From positions 1 to 15,042 of the forward strand of contig JAIFNF010000185.1 in NCBI GenBank assembly GCA_020047885.1: 15,042 nt of DNA, written 5' to 3'. The DNA is from Gammaproteobacteria bacterium. Lineage in GTDB: Bacteria; Pseudomonadota; Gammaproteobacteria; Competibacterales; Competibacteraceae. Position numbers and translations under genes: made by a program. The notes below the pieces were generated by a model. That model saw only the letters and a list, made by a program, of their open reading frames with translations, was not told the DNA's origin and searched no databases. Position 1 is the stretch's first letter, and the number at the start of each line of letters is the position of its first letter. Of the stretch, positions 7,093 through 14,217 are shown piece by piece.

Positions 7093-8883
7093 ATGCTGAA
7101 TTTGACCGAATCCGTTACAGAACATACGCTTCTCACTGTCCCCGAAAAAACCGGCGCTGCGATTGTCATCGACATCCTAAACGAACTGGGCGTTGCACAC
7201 ATTTTCGGCCATACCGGCGGTGCGGTCATTCCATTGCACGCCGAAATCAATCTGCGGCTGCGTCAGGGACGCAAGACCCCGCATTTCATCCTCTGCCGTC
7301 AGGAAGGCGGCGCGGGTCATGCCGCTGAAGGCTACGCCCGCGCCAGTGGTCAGATCGGCGTAGCGCTGGTCACTTCCGGGCCGGGCGCGACCAATCTGGT
7401 GACGCCAATTGCCGACGCCTACAAGGATTCCATCCCCTGCGTGTTCATTACCGGCCAGGTGCCCAGTGCGATGCTGGGTAAGGACGCCTTTCAGGAAGTG
7501 GATATGGTGGGCATTACCCGCTCGATTACCAAGCATAACTATCTGGTCAAGGAGACCGATGATCTGGCCGGGGTGTTGCGCCAGGCCTTCTTCATCGCCG
7601 GCAGTGGCCGACCTGGCCCGGTGGTCATCGACATCTGCAAGAACGCGCTGATCAGCCAATCGGCGATCAGTCATCAACCCCGGCGCTTGCGGGGCTATCA
7701 GCCCAAGGTCACGATGAACCGGCCGGCGGCTGACCGCTTGCTGGCGGCATTAGCTCAGGCGCAACGTCCGGTCATTCTCGCGGGCGGCGGCATCATCAGC
7801 GGCGAAGCCAGTGTGGAGTTGCGGCGGTTCGTGGACAAATACCAGTTGCCCATTACGCTGACTTTCATGGGATTAGGCGCGGTGCCTCACGATCACCCGC
7901 TGTTCCTGGGGATGCCGGGGATGCATGGCACGGTTGCAGCGAATCGGGCGTTGCGGGACGCCGATTTTATTCTCAATATCGGCGCACGGTTCGACGACCG
8001 GGTGGCGGTTCGGGAATTCGGCCATAACATCACGCTCGCCCATGTCGATATTGACGCGACCGAGATTAACAAAGCCCTACCGGCGCACTACGCCCTGCGC
8101 GCCAACGCCCGGGATTTTCTTTTCTACGCCAATCATGTTGACCACCCGGCCAGCCCGGTCAGTGCGGAATGGCTGGATACGCTCCACGCCTGGCAGCGGG
8201 AACATGCGCCGGGTTATCGGACGGGCGGGAATTTCATCAAGCCCCAGGCGTTTATCGAGGAACTGTCCCGGCTGACCTGCAAAAGCAGCATCGTCGTCAC
8301 CGGCGTGGGTCAGCATCAGATGTGGGCGGCGCTGTTCTACAACTACCAGGAGCCGCGCCAGTGGATCAGTTCTGGCGGTCTCGGAACCATGGGTTTCGGG
8401 CTGCCTGCCGCGATGGGGGCCTGCTACGCCCGCCCAGATAAAACCGTGATTTGTATCGACGGCGATGGCAGTTTCCAGATGAATTTGCAGGAACTAGCCA
8501 CCATCTCCGCCAACCGCATTCCGGTGAAAGTGTTCATTCTGAACAACGGGTTCCTGGGCATGGTTCGGCAATGGGAGGACATGTTCAATCAGGGTCACCA
8601 TTACGAAACCTGCCTGTCCCGCACCGTGGATTGCGACCCCGGTTGCATCGAGCGGAAAGAATGTCGAACCCCGAATCCCAATTATCTGAATCTGGGGCGG
8701 GTGTTTCCCGGCATTGAAACGGTGCGGATCACCCGACCTGATGAAATCCGGGAGGGTATTGAACGCGCATTGGCGCATGATGGCCCGTGTGTGGTGGATG
8801 TCTGGATTGAACGCGCCGAGGATGTCAAACCGATGATTCCGCCGGGTGGGCGTCTGGCGGATATGATTCATACGGTGGAGTAA
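7093..8883 (+). CDS. ilvB: Acetolactate synthase, catalytic (large) subunit
   Basis: This ThDP-dependent enzyme condenses pyruvate with pyruvate or 2-oxobutyrate to form acetohydroxy acids, the first shared step of valine, leucine and isoleucine synthesis. At 596 residues it has normal length with the usual order: N-terminal ThDP-binding domain with catalytic E71 (in CRQEGGAGHAAEG), a central domain with the RFDDR segment (299-303) linked to FAD binding, and a C-terminal domain with the ThDP/Mg motif GDGS (457-460) ending at N484-N485. GMVRQW (489-494) is typical of acetolactate synthases, unlike pyruvate oxidases or glyoxylate carboligase. Odd: residues about 505-530 hold four cysteines (507, 514, 518, 524), apparently an insertion relative to common enzymes. 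No small regulatory subunit (ilvN/ilvH) follows; the next gene, 29 bases on, is an unrelated ATPase. The subunit may use one encoded elsewhere. AAGG lies about 8 bases before the start. The paralogue type (ilvB, ilvG or ilvI) cannot be decided here. Confidence 0.9.
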   Translation: MLNLTESVTEHTLLTVPEKTGAAIVIDILNELGVAHIFGHTGGAVIPLHAEINLRLRQGRKTPHFILCRQEGGAGHAAEGYARASGQIGVALVTSGPGATNLVTPIADAYKDSIPCVFITGQVPSAMLGKDAFQEVDMVGITRSITKHNYLVKETDDLAGVLRQAFFIAGSGRPGPVVIDICKNALISQSAISHQPRRLRGYQPKVTMNRPAADRLLAALAQAQRPVILAGGGIISGEASVELRRFVDKYQLPITLTFMGLGAVPHDHPLFLGMPGMHGTVAANRALRDADFILNIGARFDDRVAVREFGHNITLAHVDIDATEINKALPAHYALRANARDFLFYANHVDHPASPVSAEWLDTLHAWQREHAPGYRTGGNFIKPQAFIEELSRLTCKSSIVVTGVGQHQMWAALFYNYQEPRQWISSGGLGTMGFGLPAAMGACYARPDKTVICIDGDGSFQMNLQELATISANRIPVKVFILNNGFLGMVRQWEDMFNQGHHYETCLSRTVDCDPGCIERKECRTPNPNYLNLGRVFPGIETVRITRPDEIREGIERALAHDGPCVVDVWIERAEDVKPMIPPGGRLADMIHTVE

Positions 8884-8912
8884 CCTTAATTCCGCCTACT
8901 GGAGTCAACGCC

Positions 8913-10487
8913 ATGCGTTTTTTCAACACCGAAGGGCCAGTCCGCCCTGACCACAATTACTGCCTGCCGCCCCTGCACCGCTGGAATCTGGACGACGTGC
9001 TGACGCTCATCGACCGGCAAAAATATTTCCTGCTTCATGCGCCCCGCCAGACCGGCAAGACCTCCTGTCTGCTGGCGCTGATGGAACATCTGAATCGGGA
9101 AGGCCGCTATCGGGCGCTCTACGCCAACATCGAAGGGGCACAAACCGCCCGTGAGGATGTCGACCGGGGCATGGCGGCTATTTGCAGTGTGCTGGGGCGT
9201 TCGGCGCGGTTGTATCTGCACGATGGACGGCTCGCTGACTGGTACCGCGACGGCGGCGCGGCCGTCCCCGCTGATGACCGGCTCGTGCATCTGCTGGAGT
9301 TCTGGGCCGCTGCCGATCCCCGTCCGGCGGTGCTGCTGCTGGATGAAGTCGATGCCCTGATGGGGGACACGCTGATTTCCCTGTTGCGCCAGTTGCGGGC
9401 AGGCTACAACCAGCGGCCTACCGCTTTCCCACAGACGGTCATCCTGTGTGGTGTCCGCGACTTGCGCGATTATCGGATTCACGCCCGTTCCGAACCCAGC
9501 CCCATTACCGGCGGCAGTGCCTTCAACATCAAGGCGAAATCCCTGCGCCTGGGCGACTTCACAGCCAACGAAGTCGCTACCCTGCTCCAGGAACACACCA
9601 CCGAAACCGGACAAGTTTTCACCCCCGAAGCTCTGGCGCGGGTCTGGCATCTGACCCAGGGTCAACCCTGGCTGGTGAACGCCCTGGCCTATGAGGCGTG
9701 TTTCGAGAGACCCAGTGGCCGCGACCGGAGCCAACCCATCACGGTAGATCTGATCGACCAAGCGAAAGAACAACTGATCGTCAACCGGGTGACCCACCTC
9801 GACCAGTTGGCTGATAAGCTGCGTGAAGATCGGGTGCGGCGGGTCATCGAACCCATGCTGGCGGGGACGCTTATGGATGCCGACGCGGAAGAGGATCGCC
9901 AGTATTTGGTCGATCTGGGGCTGTTGCGCCGCGACGGCGCTGGCGGTCTTGTGGTCGCCAATCCCATCTACCGCGAAGTCTTGCCCCGCGCTCTAGCCAG
10001 TGGCTCCCAGGACACCCTGCCCCAGATCACGCCGACTTGGCTGAACGCTGATGGCAGTTTGAACACTGCTCGCTTGCTGGACGCCTTTCTGACTTTCTGG
10101 CGGCAGCACGGCCAGCCGTTGTTCAACAGCGCCCCCTATCACGAAATCGCCCCGCATCTGGTGCTGATGGCCTTCCTGCATCGGGTGGTCAATGGCGATG
10201 GGACGCTGGAGCGGGAATACGCCATTGGGTCCGGGCGAATGGATCTGTGTCTACGCTACGGCGGGATCACGCTGGGCATGGAACTCAAGGTCTGGCGCGA
10301 CGGCGATCCCGATCCGTTGAAGGCCGGGCTGAAGCAACTGGACAGTTATCTGGCCGGTTTGGGACTGGACTCGGGCTGGCTGGTGATTTTCGACCGCCGT
10401 TCGGGGCAACCGCCGCTGGCCGAACGCACTACCAGTACTGAACAACGCAGTCCCCAAGGCCGATGCATCCAGGTCGTGCGGGCTTGA
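8913..10487 (+). CDS. AAA ATPase fused to a PD-(D/E)XK nuclease-like domain
   Basis: This 524-residue protein is of the AAA-like ATP-binding type found widely in bacteria, with no settled function. Seen: Walker A at 43-51 (APRQTGKTS; the first Gly of the classic motif is Ala), Walker B at 140-147 (VLLLDEVD, D144/E145), then a helical lid region (GDFTANEVATLL, LTQGQPWLVNALAYEA) and a winged-helix-like part up to about 370. The C-terminus has a PD-(D/E)XK signature: a Glu near 434, D444 in GRMDL, E457-x-K459 in MELKV, and Q475 in KQLDSYLA. A DNA or RNA nuclease driven by an Orc/Cdc6-like or STAND-like ATPase is the natural reading. GGAG lies 8 bases upstream of ATG 8913. It is followed after 22 bases by the HKD-SNF2 helicase gene, suggesting joint expression. 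Alternatives are a solitary AAA protein of mobile or phage origin, or a regulator whose nuclease domain binds but does not cut. Confidence 0.85.
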   Translation: MRFFNTEGPVRPDHNYCLPPLHRWNLDDVLTLIDRQKYFLLHAPRQTGKTSCLLALMEHLNREGRYRALYANIEGAQTAREDVDRGMAAICSVLGRSARLYLHDGRLADWYRDGGAAVPADDRLVHLLEFWAAADPRPAVLLLDEVDALMGDTLISLLRQLRAGYNQRPTAFPQTVILCGVRDLRDYRIHARSEPSPITGGSAFNIKAKSLRLGDFTANEVATLLQEHTTETGQVFTPEALARVWHLTQGQPWLVNALAYEACFERPSGRDRSQPITVDLIDQAKEQLIVNRVTHLDQLADKLREDRVRRVIEPMLAGTLMDADAEEDRQYLVDLGLLRRDGAGGLVVANPIYREVLPRALASGSQDTLPQITPTWLNADGSLNTARLLDAFLTFWRQHGQPLFNSAPYHEIAPHLVLMAFLHRVVNGDGTLEREYAIGSGRMDLCLRYGGITLGMELKVWRDGDPDPLKAGLKQLDSYLAGLGLDSGWLVIFDRRSGQPPLAERTTSTEQRSPQGRCIQVVRA

Positions 10488-10509
10488 CGATACCTGACCG
10501 AGGTTTGAC

Positions 10510-13500
10510 ATGACGACCGCTCTCGCCTTCTCCGGCATCCGGGATAACCATAAACGTGGAACTGTGGCTGATTTTCTTAAAGAGAAGATCAGCCCCGGTA
10601 GTGCCCTGTCCATGGTTTCCGCCTATTTCACGATTTACGCCTACGAAGCCCTGGCTGACCCTCTGGATCGCATTGATCATCTGCGTTTCCTGTTTGGCGA
10701 ACCGGGTTTTATCAACTCGCTGGATCCAAAAAAAACGGATAGCAAGTCGTTCAACATCGCCGATCAGGGTTTGTCGCTGAATCAGCAAATTCAGCAAAAG
10801 GAAGCCGCCCGAAAATGTGCAGAATGGATTCAGCAGAAAGTTGAAATCCGGTCGATTCGCCAGGCTAATTTGTTGCACGGCAAGCTGTACCATATCGACA
10901 ATGGCCAGCGTGAACACGTTATTTTAGGGAGTTCCAATTTTACGCTCAGTGGTTTGGGATTGGTGTCGAATGCCAATATCGAACTCAATATGATTGTCGA
11001 TAATGATCGGGATCGGGCGGATCTTAAAGCCTGGTTTGATGAACTGTGGGGTGATGACCAGCGCGTTGAGGATGTGAAAGCCCAAGTCCTGCTGTATCTT
11101 GAACAATTCTACGTTGATCCCGCCCCGGAGTTTGTGTATTTCAAAACCCTGTTCCATATTTTTGCGCAGTTCCTGTCCAGTCAGGAAGCGGATTCAGCGA
11201 TTTTTGACAAAACCGCGATGGTGGATACCCAAATCTGGAAGACGCTGTTTGATTTCCAGAAAGACGGCGTTAAGGGGATCATCCATAAAATCAATCATCA
11301 TCATGGCTGTATTATGGCGGATAGCGTCGGTTTGGGTAAAACCTATTCGGCGCTGGCCGTGATCAAGTATTTTGAACTGCGCAACTCGCGGGTTCTGGTA
11401 CTGTGTCCCAAGAAATTGCGCGAGAACTGGACGATTTATCTGGCGCAGAATGTCAGTGAATTGAACCCGTTTCTCAAAGACCGGTTTGCTTATACCGTGC
11501 TGTCCCACACCGATTTGTCGCGTGAATCCGGGGTCGTGGACGGTATCCATCTGCAAACGCTGAACTGGAATAATTTTGATTTAGTGGTCATTGATGAATC
11601 GCACAATTTCCGTAATAACACCAAAGGCAAACGGGATGAAGACGGCAATATCATCAGAAAGAGCCGTTATGAACGGTTAATGGAAGATATTATTCAGGGC
11701 GGTGTCAAAACGAAAGTGCTGTTGTTATCAGCGACGCCGGTGAATAATGACTTGCAGGATTTGCGGAATCAGATTTATCTGGTAACGGAAGGCAAGGATC
11801 AGGCGTTTACTGAATCATTCAATATCCCCAGTATTAAAAACCTGCTGACCAGCGCACAGAGAACGTTTATGGAGTGGTCGAAATCCGAGGAACGGGATGT
11901 GCGGCATTTGCTGGATCATCTGTCAGCAAGCTTTTTTACCCTGATGGATGGCTTGACGATTGCGCGTTCCCGGAAGCACATCCAGAAATATTATCAGGCG
12001 TCGCTGGTGCAGATTGGTCAATTTCCCATCCGTCATAAACCCCAATCCATCTTTTCGATCATTGATACCAAAGATCGTTTTCCTTCTTATGATAAATTGA
12101 ACAGCGAGATTTCCGATTACCAGCTTTCCCTGTTTAATCCGTCAAAGTACGTTAAGGATCAGTACAAGGCATATTATGAAGAAAATAAAGTTCGGAATTT
12201 TTCGCAAATGGTTCGTGAAGGCTTTCTGATCGGGATGATGAAGGTAAATTTCCTCAAGCGCCTGGAAAGCTCGGTGCATTCGTTTGGGATTACGATGAAC
12301 CGGACAGTGACCAAGATTGAGGATTTGGAAAACCGCTTGAAGGTGTTTAATGCGCAACAATCTCAGATCGATGGAGACCTGCAACCTGATTTATTTATTG
12401 AACCTGATGAGGAGGATGAAGAGTTAGCGCAGGCGTTTCAAGTCGGTTATAAGTTGAAATTCAATATGGCACATTTAAACGTTGATGATTGGTTGAATGA
12501 CCTGCGAGCGGATAAACAAAAACTGGCGCTTCTAGCGAATGCCGCCGAGTCCGTGACACCCGAACGCGACGCCAAGCTTGGTAAACTCAGGGCGATTATT
12601 GAAGAAAAGATCCTGCATCCGACGATTAACCGGCGGAGCCAACCTAATCGCAAAGTGGTGGTCTTCTGTGCATTTGCCGATACGGCGGCTTATCTCTACG
12701 AGAATTTAGTGGAATTAGCCAAGGATTCAGGCGTTCATATTGCGTTAGTCTCTGGGGGAACTCATCCAAATCGCACTACTCTGGGCCGCGCTGATTTTAG
12801 TGAAATTCTGGTGAATTTTTCACCCCGCGCTAAACAGCGGGATAAAATGCCGTCCATGCAGCAGGATGAGGAAATTGATATTTTGATCGCTACCGATTGC
12901 ATTTCCGAAGGTCAGAATCTCCAGGATTGTGACCTGCTGGTGAATTACGATATTCACTGGAATCCAGTGCGGATTATTCAGCGGTTTGGCCGCATTGACC
13001 GAATTGGCAGTTTAAATCAAGTTATTTATCTCATCAATTTCTGGCCGACCGAGGATCTCGATCAGTACGTCAATCTGAAAAACCGGGTCGAGGCGCGGAT
13101 GGCGCTGGTTGATATTGCGGCAACCGGCATGGATAACATGCTGGAAGTAGAGGCGCTGATTCAGGACGATCTGCATTACCGCGATCAACAGTTGCTGCGG
13201 ATGAAAGATGAAGTGCTGGATTTGGAAGATTTCAATGAATCGGTGGTGCTGACCGAGTTTACTCTGGATGATTTTCGTATGGAGTTAGCGCGTTATATCG
13301 AAGCCAATCGGGAGAAACTGGCAGCGGCTCCACTAGGGCTGTATGCCGTGGTGCCGCCGCCCACTGAGGTTCCCTCTCTGCTACCGAGCGTGATTTTTTG
13401 TTTGAAGCAACGCCTCGATGGCGCTGGTAGTGAAACGGTTAATCCGCTGCAACCCTATTTTCTGGTGTATATCCGCGATGATGGTGAAGTGCGCTATAAC

Positions 13501-13815
13501 TTCACGGCTCCGAAACCGACTCTGGAACTGTTCCGATTGCTTTGTCAGGGTAAAACCGAACCGTGGGCGGATCTCTGCCAGTTATTTAATGCGGAAACGC
13601 AACACGGCACGGATATGACTCGCTATAGTGATCTGCTGGATCGGGCAGTGGTGGCTATTGCCAACCAGTTTCAGGTCAAAAACAAGCAAAACCTTTTCAA
13701 AGGTGGCAGTGGCAAACTAGTATCCGCCGCCAAGAAGGTTAAATCTACTGATGATTTTGATTTGATCACTTGGCTGGTGATTAAAGATCCGAACAAGACG
13801 ATTGACGATGCCTGA
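10510..13815 (+). CDS. HKD (phospholipase D-like) nuclease fused to an SNF2-type helicase
   Basis: A protein of 1101 residues. The N-terminus (about 1-190) is a PLD-superfamily domain with one HKD motif, H123-x-K125-x4-D130 (HGKLYHID), followed by GSSNFT (140-145). It matches the described family of HKD nucleases joined to Snf2-like helicases. The superfamily-2 ATPase core follows: motif I DSVGLGKT (271-278), motif II DESH (362-365), motif III SATP (407-410), then the second RecA-like lobe from about 715 with ATDCISEGQNLQ (794-805) and motif VI QRFGRIDRIG (824-833). A long helical insert (about 490-700) and a 200-residue C-terminal domain are unassigned. It should translocate on or remodel nucleic acid and cut it through the HKD site, probably as a dimer, since PLD enzymes need two motifs. 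GAGG lies 6 bases before ATG 10510. Relatives often sit in restriction or defence clusters; no methyltransferase or type III restriction gene is visible here. By eye it is more AT-rich than the upstream ATPase gene. Confidence 0.9.
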   Translation: MTTALAFSGIRDNHKRGTVADFLKEKISPGSALSMVSAYFTIYAYEALADPLDRIDHLRFLFGEPGFINSLDPKKTDSKSFNIADQGLSLNQQIQQKEAARKCAEWIQQKVEIRSIRQANLLHGKLYHIDNGQREHVILGSSNFTLSGLGLVSNANIELNMIVDNDRDRADLKAWFDELWGDDQRVEDVKAQVLLYLEQFYVDPAPEFVYFKTLFHIFAQFLSSQEADSAIFDKTAMVDTQIWKTLFDFQKDGVKGIIHKINHHHGCIMADSVGLGKTYSALAVIKYFELRNSRVLVLCPKKLRENWTIYLAQNVSELNPFLKDRFAYTVLSHTDLSRESGVVDGIHLQTLNWNNFDLVVIDESHNFRNNTKGKRDEDGNIIRKSRYERLMEDIIQGGVKTKVLLLSATPVNNDLQDLRNQIYLVTEGKDQAFTESFNIPSIKNLLTSAQRTFMEWSKSEERDVRHLLDHLSASFFTLMDGLTIARSRKHIQKYYQASLVQIGQFPIRHKPQSIFSIIDTKDRFPSYDKLNSEISDYQLSLFNPSKYVKDQYKAYYEENKVRNFSQMVREGFLIGMMKVNFLKRLESSVHSFGITMNRTVTKIEDLENRLKVFNAQQSQIDGDLQPDLFIEPDEEDEELAQAFQVGYKLKFNMAHLNVDDWLNDLRADKQKLALLANAAESVTPERDAKLGKLRAIIEEKILHPTINRRSQPNRKVVVFCAFADTAAYLYENLVELAKDSGVHIALVSGGTHPNRTTLGRADFSEILVNFSPRAKQRDKMPSMQQDEEIDILIATDCISEGQNLQDCDLLVNYDIHWNPVRIIQRFGRIDRIGSLNQVIYLINFWPTEDLDQYVNLKNRVEARMALVDIAATGMDNMLEVEALIQDDLHYRDQQLLRMKDEVLDLEDFNESVVLTEFTLDDFRMELARYIEANREKLAAAPLGLYAVVPPPTEVPSLLPSVIFCLKQRLDGAGSETVNPLQPYFLVYIRDDGEVRYNFTAPKPTLELFRLLCQGKTEPWADLCQLFNAETQHGTDMTRYSDLLDRAVVAIANQFQVKNKQNLFKGGSGKLVSAAKKVKSTDDFDLITWLVIKDPNKTIDDA

Positions 13816-13840
13816 AGTTTCGATGACCGATAGATATTCT

Positions 13841-13845
13841 GGAGG
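13841..13845 (+). promoter_or_regulatory. Strong ribosome-binding site that fixes the antitoxin start
   Basis: GGAGG at 13841-13845 sits 7 bases before ATG 13853. It selects that ATG over the in-frame ATG at 13802, which lies inside the helicase gene and would add 17 residues unlike the family. Confidence 0.75.
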
Positions 13846-13852
13846 ATATTGT

Positions 13853-14083
13853 ATGAAAACTTTTGAAGTTCATGCCGAATGGGTTGTTAATCCGGGCGTT
13901 TGGATTACCACTAGCGAGGATGTGCCCGGATTATGCGTACAGGCTGATACCTTTGATGAAATGGTTGAGATTGTCACTGCATTGGTTCCAGAATTACTGG
14001 AATTAAATAAGGTCAATGTCAATCAACTGGTTATTCCACTACATATCACGGCTGAAAAAACTGCCTTGTTAAAGGCTGCATAA
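13853..14083 (+). CDS. DUF1902/HicB-like antitoxin
   Basis: A 76-residue protein starting MKTFEVHAEW, with the HicB-type beta-strand pattern VWITTSEDVPGLCVQADTFD followed by a helix (EMVEIVTALVPELLEL). This is the DUF1902 variant of the partial RNase H fold used by HicB antitoxins, which bind and block HicA. No separate DNA-binding domain is present, so autoregulation would need another mechanism. Its stop overlaps the start of the next frame (TAATG at 14081-14085), the classic coupled arrangement for such toxin-antitoxin pairs. It lies 37 bases after the helicase stop and could be read from the same transcript. The partner toxin is broken, so the antitoxin may be a remnant or act on another HicA in the cell. 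Base composition is lower in GC than the left part of the window. Confidence 0.82.
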   Translation: MKTFEVHAEWVVNPGVWITTSEDVPGLCVQADTFDEMVEIVTALVPELLELNKVNVNQLVIPLHITAEKTALLKAA

Positions 14084-14217
14084 TGGCTTCAATGTATGCC
14101 GATATTATTGTGCATTTAAAGCCTGGCGGTTGCTGGTTTGTACGGACTAGCAAGGGTAGTCATGAAATATGGTATAGTCCGGTGACAGAGAAAAATTTTA
14201 CTGTACCACGTTCGTAA
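14083..14217 (+). pseudogene. hicA: HicA-type toxin, C-terminally truncated
   Basis: The frame begins with ATG in the TAATG overlap and gives 44 residues. It shows the HicA core: a GCWFVRTSKGSHEIWYSP segment with the catalytic His of the G-S-H motif (H27), then EKNFTVPRS. HicA toxins are small double-stranded-RNA-binding-fold mRNA interferases, and members of this subtype usually continue with a conserved SRHTANAILKQAG-like helix. Here a TAA follows RS at once and the sequence turns into C-rich DNA leading to an IS4-type transposase. The last 20 or so residues are missing, so I infer that the insertion sequence cut the gene. The catalytic His remains, but the fold would lack its last helix, so activity is doubtful. 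It is shorter than most gene finders report. Confidence 0.75.

Noticed and set aside
7040..7099. Possible 19-codon leader peptide (four Phe, three Leu/Val) whose stop overlaps the ilvB start
   Set aside because: Its ATG overlaps the best -10 box, so it would not be on the main transcript. It has no good ribosome-binding site, and Phe rather than Leu/Val/Ile dominates, which does not fit ilv attenuation.
8886..9797. Long minus-strand open frame of 303 codons under the AAA gene
   Set aside because: It is antisense to a clearly coding ATPase with motifs. Its translation shows no domain, and its length is expected from GC-rich codon bias.
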